Shown: one piece after another, positions 41,371-52,558 of the stretch | How the letters are laid out: the number at the start of each line of letters is the position of its first letter | Position numbering within the stretch: position 1 is the stretch's first letter | Source: Paguma larvata | Taxonomy: Eukaryota > Chordata > Mammalia > Carnivora > Viverridae | Assembly (NCBI GenBank): GCA_030068075.1 | Contig: CM057823.1 | Coordinates: forward strand, 18,014,485-18,078,484 | DNA length: 64,000 nt | Reading direction: 5' to 3' | Position numbers and translations under genes: made by a program | The notes under the pieces: model-generated | The model's input: the letters and a program-made list of their open reading frames with translations, nothing else | The model's database searches: none | What the model was told of the DNA's origin: nothing

Positions 41371-43499
41371 CGTACTCAGATTTTTAATCAACATTTGGTA
41401 ATTTCAGCGATACTAGGAACCTCTATATAAAGTCAGAATAATTTTTGTAGAAAATTGTTTTGTTCCTTACATTTTGTACTGTACATCCTGAGTCCTTCCG
41501 TCTCAGAACACATGGTCTGAGCAGACACACGCAACAATAGCTCTAGGCAGTCAGTTCCATCTGTAAAGTGCAACTTTCTCCACCATCCAGCAAGCCATTG
41601 AAAACGGGAAAAGCGTAGAACGCTCCCTTAGTCTAAGAGACTTTTTTCTCCTTCACCTATCCCCCAACCTTATTCCACACAGTAGCTTTATTATTCTTTT
41701 CCCCCATAGTATCCACATTCCTGATCATGTCTCATTATTAATAACTAATATTATAAAAACTAAGTTTCTCTCTGTTCAGGCTGTGTAGAGAAGTGGCCTT
41801 AGCAGTCGTTAGATTTGACAGCTGTTGTTCTGTGCAACTATAGGTACAGAAAGCTTTCCATACCCAAAGATCTCTTTCCCTTCTCCTGATAAAGTCCTGA
41901 ATTTCTTTAGGCCTTATTTTAGATGGTTTACTTCAGACTTGAAAATTTTACTGGGTTCAGTAATTTACTATTACAAAGCACAGAAGCAGTTAAAGAGGCC
42001 TAGCTAATGGCGATAATGTACTCCTCCCTCGCATCCCCTGAGAACATTGAAGGATAGAGAGTAAAGGCTGAAAACTCCTGAGAACAGTAATCACTGAGTT
42101 CCGTAACTACAGGGTCAAAGAGTGGAAAGTCAAGTAGCGGACGATCCATGCTCTGTGTAAAGAAGCAATACTCTTCCTTTCTTCTCTACTTTTTTTTCAA
42201 TACCAAAATGAAATTTGAGCAAATGCTGATTGAACACATACATGATTTCTATAAAACAGCGTGTCTTGTGTTCATTAGGTCTCCCTGACCTAGTTTGAGA
42301 ATAGGGAGTCAGTACAGTACACGAGAAAATTCTGTCCACCCGAAGAGCTCAGAGAACTTAACCAGTTCCCAAGTGGACAGAATTCATTCATTTAAGAGCA
42401 TCGTGTACATGTTGTTTTTTTTTTTAAAAACACCAACAAAAGACAGTTTAAGGTGAGTAAAAACAAAATGCAAGCACTATTTCATGCCTATCTAAATATT
42501 TCACAGGAAGAAAAAAGGAAGAAACATCTAATTGGAGTCTACAGTGACCACCCAATGACCAGAGGTCACTTCTCATTCTACAACCCACATATCATTCTAG
42601 CACTTTCGTTGACTAGCTTCCTTCCCCATTATTTCTCATTTCCATATGTAGGTCATATCCTGACCACCTTTCTCCTGAGATCTAGAATCGGACCTGACTA
42701 CCACATTACCACCTCACCCCCAATATAGCTAAAAGGCACCATCCTCTCTGCTCCAAAACTATTTTCTGCTCTTCTCCCCATTTTCCCTAAGATGATCTTC
42801 TTCTCGTAGTCCTAGAAAATACCGTTTAGTCATCTGGACCTCCATCACTTTCTGTTCCCACCGCTGTTCTCTTGATATACATGGATAGTCTTTTTCAGAC
42901 TTTCCCCTAAGCTTATCTCATGATGTATAGTCCTTATCGTCTGTGAGCAATCACTTATATTCTAGAGTAATACAGAATTATTTTAAGATATGCACAGATT
43001 ATGTTGCTTCATCAAAATTCATTAATGGATAATACCAAGAAAGAGGGGAAAAGTTAATACATGTTCCTTTACGTGACTTAGATAAGCAAAATGAAAAAAA
43101 AAAAACAGAAAATTTTTCATAATCCGACCCAGGTTACCAATGTCAATTCTTTGGCTTGTATATCTTTTGAACCTAAGGAAGGATTATACCATACATATTT
43201 TATAAGCTACTTTTTATCCCTCTCATATACATCATGAATAGATTTTAATGCCATGAAGTATTCTTCTACAAGATGATTTTACTAGTGACCTAATAACTTC
43301 ATTGTATCTGTCACCTTAAGTTCTTTCAAGTTTGATTCCATCTGTGCCCTCTGTTTCTTCTTGTAATACATACAGCCTTCAGCGTGCCCTCTGATTGAGC
43401 GCGGGAGTCAGCACCTATTTTTGTGTGCCATGTAAACTAGGAAGTGTTTTTACAGTTTTAAATTATGGGGTGGGGGAAGAGTATTTTATGACGTTGTGA

Positions 43500-43660
43500 A
43501 AATTATTTAAAATTCAAATTTCAGTATCTGTGAAGCATTTTGTCAGTACACGGCCAGAGTCATTTGTGTCTGTATTGTCTGTGGCTGTGTTTGCACTACA
43601 GTAGCTTAGTTGAGTAGTTTCAACAGAGATTTATAGCCCACAGCGTATTCACTTTCTGGG
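43500..43660 (+). repeat. hAT-like DNA-transposon relic, second copy
   Basis: GTATTGTCTGTGGCTGTGTTTGC, then GCTTAGTTGAGTAGTTTCAAC and ATAGCCCACAGCGTA, match the same consensus order as the copy at 20870-21030. Confidence 0.55.
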
Positions 43661-45507
43661 CCTTTTATAGAAAGTGTATGGACTCCTCATTTAGCCATAC
43701 TGAATACAACACGATGTTATTGTCATTCTTTTGCACCTTTATTTATTCACTCGGCTCCTTTAGCCTAAGCTACGTATCCCTCCATTTAACTTATTCTCGA
43801 AGTCAGAGTTTTGCTTTCTTCACGTGTTTCTCAATTCCTCTAACACTTCGACTTGCCATCATATCAAGTATGTCACTGTGTTGTGCTTAATTTTGTCCGG
43901 GTCTTACTCTCCTCTGGAAGAGAAACATAATGGCCATGACTTTCAGTCATTACATATGTTAGGACCACCCTTCTATACACAATATTCTCGTATACAATAG
44001 ATGGCCAGTAAGTCTTTGCAGAATACTGAGATGGACGTTTTTCTGGCCCAAATTTGAGAAAATAACTACCATTTTAAACAATGTTTCTCTAGAAAAAACT
44101 TATTTTGAATTTCAGGTAACACAACCTTGCTACCAACTTTTGGAACCTTGGTTCTCAGCAAGTCAAGGACTACATTTTTATGTACATAAGATGTACACAA
44201 AATTAGCAAAGAGCCAGACCTAGAAGTGTTTTGAGGTTCCCATCTCATCCCTTCTTTGTATACACAGTCTGCTCTGCATCAGTGATGTACTTTAAACAGT
44301 CATCAAGTCACACACACTAGAAGGGAATAGTTGCACCCTTTGAAGCTAGAAAAAGGAGAGTTTCTGGGCCACAACTGTGCTGGTTCTGTCCTGCTCTCTA
44401 ATCTTCCTAGCCTAGCTCACTGGCCCAGCCTCCATCTCATACTGCCCCTTCAGTTCGTTGACCATACATGCATTCACTTCAGAGTAAGCGCTCACAGTAG
44501 GCAATGGTCACACATGTGCAGACTACCATGAACTGTGAGGAAACTCACTCATGACAGGGTGGAAGAGAGTCAAGATAGAAGTTGATGGTGGCACGCAAGG
44601 CAGCTGCTCCCTCCCTGAGGAAACCAGCCACAGCACTGAAATATACATTTCAAAAAAGAGGAGTGTATTCGCCTTTTGGTATTCACCAGTTTTTGTGTTA
44701 CAAAAATATTTAATACCTGTTTACAATAAGCATTTTGGGGAAAAATAATATCCAAGCATTATCAGAAACATAAATATATGAATTGTTATACACTAAAATT
44801 ACTAGACAGGTAAATGAAAAGAAAAATGTCAGAAGGTGATGGAGAAGAATGAGGGACTAATCTCTTGAGTGATGAAGTCCATATTAAAACATCATACTGG
44901 AATGTACATTGGATGTTTAATATTAATATTCATGTTAATATTGAATGATTACCTAGAGAATAATAGTGTATCTTTCTCTAAGAAACATTTTAACCAAACG
45001 CTTCCGACATTCTTCAATCCTTCCAATGTCTTAAACACTTATAACTGAACTTAAACTTGTAACTCTTTTTATGAAAAAGATTTTAACTATAAAAGAACAG
45101 GAAGTACTCTGTTAAACTTATCCTTCGTTGTAGAACAAGAGTATCAGTTCAAGATAAAATATATATTTGTCATTCCATAATAAAGTAAAACAAAAAGGGT
45201 TGTTTTAACAGCTTTTTTAAAGAAGTAAGTATTTTAGTTTGGGAAAAACACCTAGTGTGAACCACTAATGTGGTAACTAAGGATTTTTAGTTTATTTTAA
45301 CATAAAGAAGATACAGAGATCCTTTTAATTTTATAATTTAACATCTAAAAACTAAAGAATTTTTTTGACGTTTCCAGCTCCAAAAAGTTAGGAGTTACAA
45401 GATGATCACAAGAGTCGTTTTACTGTTTTCGCTTACGGTAAAATATTTTTAGCGATAATAAAAGGTGATCTTTAGCGCTCCACAGCTTGCAGTGTTCAGA
45501 CCATTAA

Positions 45508-45526
45508 AAAAAAAAAAAAAAAAAAA
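45508..45526 (+). repeat. Poly(A) run
   Basis: About 20 consecutive A after ATT. It could be the tail of an old + strand retrocopy, but I do not recognise the sequence before it. Confidence 0.85.
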
Positions 45527-45649
45527 CCCCTACGAATTCTTAGTTTCGTTAAAGTTATAATTTTTTCAATTTTAAGTTTTAAATTTTTTATGATCAAGTT
45601 TTCTTTTTATCCTTCTTCAGTCATCTTTAATCTCGAGGGGAACCTTAAA

Positions 45650-45865
45650 ATTAAAGACGGAAAAAGCCCCAGGTCCTCCGCAAAGGCCACATCCACGCGC
45701 ACTGCCGTCCGCGCTCAGGACCGCGTGGCCGGAATGGCGGCCGCCGCTCAGTGCTCCGAGGATGTTTCCTGCGGACCTTGTTCTTCCCGAGGTGGTTAGC
45801 CTTGCGGTTCCTCAGCCAGAACTTGCTATTTTGAAAACTAGGAGCAAGGTCTTGTTCCATCTAGG
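45650..45865. other. CpG-rich block of unknown origin with a small + strand open frame
   Basis: Roughly 16 CpG occur in about 110 bp (45690-45800) in otherwise CpG-poor, AT-rich intron. A 38-codon + strand frame starts with ATG at 45762 (MFPADLVLPEVVSLAVPQPE at its start) and crosses a possible splice donor (TAG|GTATCA at 45865). An in-frame open stretch precedes the ATG. I do not recognise a protein family. It may be a small promoter/first exon, or a fragment of a GC-rich retrocopy. Other open frames on both strands across the block are equally short. Confidence 0.4.
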
Positions 45866-46059
45866 TATCAGCTCGTGATTTCTATCCTTTCATAATTCCT
45901 CAGATACAGATCGCAGAGTAATTATTTTAGTTTGCATAGCGTGTTTATAATTTATATAACTTTTTAAGTGTTTACTGTGTATTTTATGTAATGTTTTATA
46001 TTTTTTTATTATGTGTTTACTTTTAGCACATAGTGACCCTGGATTTACAAAACGTTAGC

Positions 46060-46160
46060 ACTAGAAAGAACTTTGGAGATTACCGAAGCATTCAAACATT
46101 CTTTTCACTAATGAGGAAACCGAGGTTCAGAAAGACAAAGAAATATATGACTAGGATATT
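46060..46160 (-). repeat. MIR fragment
   Basis: Reversed MIR-like AATGAGGAAACCGAGGTTCAG followed by a decayed part. Confidence 0.5.
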
Positions 46161-47016
46161 ATAAACATCCAAATATTAAACTTAGTTTTCCAACTATGTG
46201 ATTTTTCAACTCTAGCAACCATTAATTTCATTTTTGTTTTAATATTTAGTTAAATGTGGTTTTCTCTGGTTGTCCTACAAAGTTGTGTTGTCAAGACAAA
46301 AAAAAAAAAAAACCCTGCCACATGTTAGAAAAAGGTACAAATCTCAGACAATTTAGGAAGGGTTATTTAAACTGACTTACCATTCTTCAAGTTCTATTTC
46401 TATTCATAGATTAAAACTTTGCTTAGGGAACGTAAAAACAGTGACCTCCTACTTTCATTTCTGTATGTACAAGCATCTCTTTGTGTTTCCTCAGAATCTG
46501 ATGACACGATTTACATATATAGTCTTTTAGTTGAATATAATTCAGTTATAAATTTCATTTAAAGGAGATCACGTGTTTAGTTATTTTGTGTAAGTGAATG
46601 AAACATGGATTGAAGAGAATAAAGCATTTTTTTAGGACATTGAAATGATCCTCTTCAAATACTTGTTTTAATCCAGCCACACTTTTTATTCCTCTTACTT
46701 ACAGTGCCAGTTTAAATGCTGATTTAACCATGTTCTAACCAGCAATGAGAGCAGCTCATAGAAATAGGGTATTTTACCCAAACATAAACACCACTAGTTC
46801 AAGTGGTCATCAGCATCCCTCTCACCCCTGCCTGCTCTCCCCAGAAGCCTGACCCCATTCCAGGAACTAGTTCAGAGAAATTGCCCTGATAAAAAAGGAA
46901 AATGAGGTGACTTAATTATAATTATGACATTTTGTATTACATGGTACTGATTTAGAATAAATAAAAAGCATATCGTGTTTCCTTATTTTCAGCATAAAAT
47001 TTTCTTTCTTTTTCAG

Positions 47017-47032
47017 CTTTTTAATTAAATGA
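47017..47032 (+). CDS. TUSC3: TUSC3 terminal coding exon, FLIK-type C terminus
   Basis: A strong pyrimidine tract ending TTTCTTTTTCAG precedes a C that completes the Ser codon left open by the previous exon. The frame then reads Phe-Leu-Ile-Lys-stop. Human TUSC3 has two C-terminal forms, one ending SFLIK (347 residues) and one ending SDLDFE (348 residues); this exon encodes the first. The splice phase, residues and stop all agree, which makes it a functional exon rather than a chance match. With it, the window encodes 81 C-terminal residues. The short cytosolic tail carries a lysine at the end; whether it acts as an ER-retention determinant cannot be told from sequence alone. Confidence 0.93.
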
Positions 47033-47315
47033 AGCCAAGTGGGATTTGCTTAAAGTGAATGTTTACCATGAAGATAAAGTGTTCCTGAGATAAAGTTTGA
47101 ACTCTTGAGTTCATTTCTATGTTGTGATAATCTAGCTTACTCTTGTGTAATTTTTTTAAATGTGAGTTTTCCTGGTAAATTTAATTTATGGAAGTGGATG
47201 CTTAAATTTCATGTTAGCACCGAAAAGAACAGAGGAAACATTGAAGTGTTTTCAAGCGTGTCATAGTCAGTGTATGCTTTAGGACTGAAATAAATGACAA
47301 TGTAATTATCAATTC
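47033..47315 (+). other. TUSC3: Probable 3' UTR of the FLIK-type TUSC3 transcript
   Basis: The sequence after the TGA is AT-rich and free of recognisable interspersed repeats. It contains an AATAAA hexamer at 47289-47294, followed by a TG-rich stretch (CATGTGTTAGTACTG), a plausible cleavage and polyadenylation context. The true 3' end could also be further downstream, since other AATAAA words occur beyond 48000. The end given is an estimate. Confidence 0.5.
47289..47294 (+). promoter_or_regulatory. Candidate polyadenylation signal AATAAA
   Basis: This is a canonical hexamer 257 nt after the TUSC3 stop codon, with a downstream GT-rich tract about 20-30 nt later. It is the first such hexamer after the stop. 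Confidence 0.5.
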
Positions 47316-50300
47316 ATGTGTTAGTACTGTTCACTTATTAGTAAGGAAAACCACAATGTTAGTAAGAGGAAACTATGAAATATGTATTAAAGAATCCTTA
47401 AGGTTGTACAGAGATAAGGTGTATGCATGAAAATGTCACATACTGAAAAACTCTATGTCACTTCAGTATAAAAGATATGTGTAGGATTACAAATAATGTT
47501 TTGTTCTTATTAATCATAACTAGATAAAGAGGGAGCTGCATGAATAGTGCCTGCCACTGGAAGCCTAAGCTGGGAAATGGAGGTTCTTTTCTAGGATAAA
47601 AATTTTAAAGCAAACAGGACTAAATCAACAAGCTTGAAGACATCAGGTGATGGAAGCAACACACCCGAACTAGAAACTAATTCCTCTCCAACTTTAGAGG
47701 TGTTCGACGGCAGAGCAGTCCTTCTCTCGTTTCACTTTGGAGTTGAGTTCTCAGAGCTGATTAGTTGCGGAAATGCTATTACAGTTTAAAAATTTAGATG
47801 TTAAGTTGAAACGCTGTTTAGTTTTTAATATACCTGCAGCTAGAGCACTGTGGCAGACTCACTGTAGAATTCTTTGTGTAGCGGTGGGGCACAGCGGGCT
47901 TCCCTAGTCTTCTCTGCTTTTCCCTTGACATTGAAAATTCCTAAGCAGTGTGGATGAGCCTGGCGTCAGAGAAGTCTGGTATTTGTACCTGCTCGGCCCC
48001 AGAGTTTGGGGAATTTGTCACACTTTTTCTCTGTCTTCCCTCTCTCTCTTTTGAAAATGTAAAATAAAATCAAAATTAGACTATTTAAAAAAAATCCAGG
48101 AATTCAGACATAGAACTGCAAAACTAACCCACTATGGCCATTTTCCCTATAACGTGGGAAAGGTTTGCCATTAAAACTTCATTCCCTCAATCCAGATAGA
48201 TAGAGGTTAGTTAACCTATACATCGGTGACTTGGCGAACTTTTCTTGAAAACCAAATATGGGAGTGTAATCATTTTTCTGTTTGTATATCCTCTTTTAAT
48301 TTATAAAGCATTTTTGCAGATTTTTTTTCTGTTTAACAACCCTGTAAATTAGACAGGAATATAAATTTTGTCTGCCTTACAGAAGTACCAGAAGCTGAAA
48401 GCTAAAAAGAACAGAAAAATAGAGCCTGTAAATGAGTTTTCAAACTCTCAAACCTGAATTTTGATTTTCTGTGGTGCTAAAGAATTTAGAAACACAATCA
48501 GTTCAATAAACTTCCTTTTTCCTTTTTTTTTTTTTTTTAAGATCTTGTTATCTGATTTTCATTAAGATCTAAATAATAGACCATGGAGAACTTGGCTGGT
48601 TAAGAGTTTCAAGCACACAGTTTCAAACAAGGACCAGGTGTACAACCTCTGAATTTACGTAGTTGGTACCTTTATGAAATCCAGTAAAGAATGGGAAATA
48701 TAAAAGCCTGTAGGGGCAGATGAAGCTAAATTCCAGGGCAGTATGTGTGCTAGCAATAAGTTATCTTGTCAAAACATGGTATTCAGTGAAAATTACATAA
48801 TAATTCAGAACTATATTCACCTTACCTCATACTCCCAAACCTATTATTAAAAAGCACATTAAGTCCCCTTGTTCCTGTTCAAAGATTGATAAATGTAGTA
48901 CTGGGATGGCATTTATGGAAAAGCATTAAGTGATCTTGATCATTTGTTTAATGCCTATCCCTAGGTAGCACCTGACGTGTACATCTAAATCCATCGAGTA
49001 TTTTTACCGTTTCTAAGATTCATTCGGAACAGACATACAATTGAAGTTTGAGACCAGATTTTACATGTAAGCACATCCTTTATTATATTTGTCCCCCTAA
49101 GGCTCAGAGTTCTTATTAAACAACATACATCTAGTCTCTCTATAAAGCTTAATATGGTGTTCAATCATGACCAAAGTCAGACAATGGCCGAGGTAAGGAC
49201 TTCCCTACCCCAGTTTAGTAAAAGTTTTCTAGCCTATATTATGTAATTTCCACTCAACATTAATTTTATGCCAACTATAAAAACATGTTTCATTTTGTTT
49301 TGTTTTAGCATTTTATAGCTTAGAAGGCTGTTGCTTTTTTAGACGATTGTTGCCTTAGGGAAGTGATTCTAGAGGGAAATAAACTGCCTCAAGACAAGTT
49401 GTTATTGGAATGTGCTACAAGCAAAAACTACAAAGAGTGGTTCAAATGTAGCTCGCTGTCAGAAGTTTGCATGTGGAAGGAAAATCACACCTGTAATACA
49501 GGCTCCCTTTCCCTTTGCCGAACGATTCGCACTGAACACTGAGTTTGTATCTGCTGTGCTTATGTCCTCCAGTGTCGCTTTTCAACCCGATTCGCTGTAC
49601 TGAAGACTCCCTTAAAAACTGATTCTATGTTTAACCGTCTCCAGTTAGAATAAAAAGAATTGCTTTCCTACTTAGAAGAAAAAAAAATCTTAACATAAAG
49701 CTCCATCTACAAGAGTTTAATGCTCTTAACATTAAACATCCAGTGAATAAAATGCTGCATTTTGCTCAGCTGACTGTTGCTTGCATCAGATACTCACATG
49801 GGTAAGCCTGACAGTGTTGTGTATATGTGGGAATGTTCTTTTGCGTACAAAGTAATATCCCTTGTCCGTTAACAATCCAGCAAGCATGGTGACTGAGGGA
49901 GTTTAGATCCTGTAACCATAAAGCTTGACAAGTATTCCCTCTCTTGCTATTTATTAGGAGAACCTCCCTAAAGGTACATGAGCAAAGCAGTTATTTCTAA
50001 ACAAGCCATATTATTTTGAGATCAAAGACAGTAAACGTTGTGTTTTAAGAAATACTGGTAACAAAGGCAAACACATTAACTAGAGCATCTCGGAACAAAA
50101 CATTTGAGTGGACTTTTGGAGACAGTGTTCCTCAGAGCTCATTAACCATTCAGTTAAAAATATGAAAACAAGAGGTCTTTCATATTCTAGCGAGGAGCTA
50201 TACTGGGTCAAACCAATAATTTATCTAATAGAATTTTTCTAGTAGAGGGGGAAGGGTAAACATAGTAGTCACACTAAGTGACTTTTTTTTTTTTTAATCT

Positions 50301-51299
50301 ACTTCTGTCAGAAATATATATATGCTATGTTTCTATCATATAACAGCCTTAAGTATATTAAGAGTTTTAATAAATCATCACATATTTGGGCTATAATAGG
50401 AAAATCATACCATGTTGGTAGTTGTAATTCCACTAAAAATTATGCATATATGTAGGCAATGAAAACGGCAAAATGAAAAAGTCTAAGGACTCATGCACTC
50501 CACAGAAACACTAGGAAAACTGGCAGTGTCCCTCAGTATTGGTCCAAGTCTGAAAGATAGTGAAAAGTCTACAGAAACCATAAAAATGCTTAAACAAAAT
50601 GTGACTGGAACTCAGATGGATAGTTCATTGGCATTTTATCTTAGTCTTCCCAGTCAGCAGTGGTCTTGAAAATGGCAGCCTGTGTGCCTGACTGTAGACG
50701 AGGTAGCACGCTCCTGTTCCCAAGGAATAGTGTTTCAACCTGAGGAGTACTTGGAGAATTCAGGCAAGGGGTTTGTCTTTGTTTCACCTAACTCAGGTTC
50801 CTCAGGGTGGAAAAGTGTGTCCCAAAAACACTGAAAAGGAAAGGAACATGCTTCTGCCTGAGGCAAAGATTAACAACTGTGACAGACAGCAGACACGGGG
50901 CGGAACCCCTGAATGCAAGGAAGAGCTGCAGAGTGAAGTACTTTGTGGAATAAAGACCGAAAAGCCGCCACATGCCAGAACCCAGGTCAGGATGCATCCT
51001 CAGAAAAGATCTGAGAAGACCCTCAGCTTCTACCTCTTGCTGATGTTTACACCCGGCCCAAGCGGGACATGAAGGCGAGAGCAGAGGTGTAAACTCCCTG
51101 GATAAGTGCTGAAGCGGTGTCCCAACAGTAGCAAAAAGCCCAGGGGACTAGTTTCTTCTGTTTCCTTTTCTTTCTTTTGTCTGCAGGCACTTAAGGACAT
51201 CTCCTGTCACACCGCTAGCTGACCACGAAACCAATGAAATACAGACTTCACCGACCACATATGACGACATAATTTTTACAAAAATGTTTTGAAAATTCG
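47316..51299. other. TUSC3 3'-flanking or further intron sequence with no recognised gene
   Basis: This may still be inside the gene if the alternative C-terminal exon lies downstream of the window. There are no clear SINE or MIR copies. The part from about 50640 to 51299 may be the 5' region of the old L1 that follows, but I could not establish this by eye. T-runs occur near 48522-48538 and 50283-50296. Confidence 0.6.
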
Positions 51300-52558
51300 G
51301 TAAAAAAACTACAAAACTTAACAGCAAGCAACAAAAACTAGTTCTGGAGAGGGAGCAGAGTCTACTTCCTAGAGTTGCTACATTATAATATTTAGAATGA
51401 CCAGTGTGGAAAAATACAAAGGAAGTAGAAGGTATAGCCTATACACAAGAAAGAAGTTAACAGACATGGTCCTTAAAGCAGAAAATCAACTTCCTCAAGA
51501 CTTTAATGGTCTTTAGTGTACTCAGAGAGCAAAAGGAAACCAGATGAACAAGGTATCACCAAAGAGAGAATATCAATGAAGAAGTAGTAGAAATTATAAA
51601 TGGAGTCAAGTACAAATTCTAAAGCTGAAAAAAAAAAGTGAATTGAAAAAAATCACTAGAGGGACTCAACAGAACACGCAAGTCAGACACGAAGCATGAG
51701 ATTTAATTTGGCAATGACCTCATCAAAGCAAATGAATAGAGCTGTGTAGAAGCAGTTCTTAGACGCTATCAAATGTAAGCCGCTATTAATTCCAACTAGA
51801 TTGTTAGAAATTTAATATAAACCACAAAGTAGTAAATGAATCGAGTAACTATATATATAACATATATAGGAAACAAGTCGTAGAATGACTGAAGTCCTTA
51901 TGAGTAATTTCTTTAAATGTAAATGCATTTAGCATTCCAGCTAAAAGGAAAGGTGTGTTAAAAGAATTTTTAAAGTATGACATAACTATATAAAATTACC
52001 TACCAAAAGAAATCTCACATCAATACCCTTACTTTATACATTAAGGAACTAGGAAAAGAAAAGCAATCTAAACCCAAAGGTAGCAGAATGAAGGCAGTGA
52101 TAAAGATTAGAGGAAACCTAAACAAGCTAGCGATAGAGAATAGAGAAATGACAGAAAAGGTCAATCAAGGGGCACCTGGGTGGCTTGGGTCATGATCTCA
52201 CAGTTCATGAGATGGAACCCCACGTCGGGCTCTGTGCTGAGAGCTCAGATCCTGGAGCCTGCTTCAGATTCTGTGTCTCCCTCTCTCTCCTCTCCTCCCC
52301 TGCTCATGTGCATGCTCCCTCTCTCTCTCTCTCCCTCTCTCTCTCTCTCTCTCCCTTGTCCCTCTCAAAAATAAACATTAAAAATTTTTAAAGAAAGTCA
52401 ATCAAACCAAAACTTGGTTTTTTGAAAAGAGCAACAAAATTGACAAACTTTTAGCCAGACTAAGAAAAACAAAAACAGTTCTCAAGCTTCTAAAATTAGG
52501 AAGTAAAAACATTAACATCTATCCTATAGAAATAAAAAGAATTATCAAAAAGTTCTAT
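51300..52558 (+). mobile_element. Old L1 LINE, left part (split by a younger L1)
   Basis: Old-type L1 sequence runs into ORF2 (CAAAACTTGGTTTTTTGAAAAG, ATTGACAAACTTTTAGCCAGAC, GAAATAAAAAGAATTATC) and stops at 52558. The continuation of the same ORF2 order resumes at 62346. The upstream limit is uncertain and may reach to about 50640. No coding frame survives. Confidence 0.7.
52168..52391 (+). mobile_element. CanSINE, sense, lacking part of the tRNA-like head, inside old L1
   Basis: The head GGGGCACCTGGGTGGCTTGGGTCATGATCTC jumps from the A-box region to the part normally about 25-30 bp further on. The CT tract is expanded (about 52310-52360). Target duplication: GTCAATCAA at about 52160 and 52397. 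Confidence 0.92.

Noticed and set aside
45651..45860. 69-codon minus-strand basic frame, considered as a ribosomal-protein retrocopy
   Set aside because: I compared it mentally with several basic ribosomal proteins and found no convincing match, and no poly(T) in the right position to mark a minus-strand retrocopy tail.
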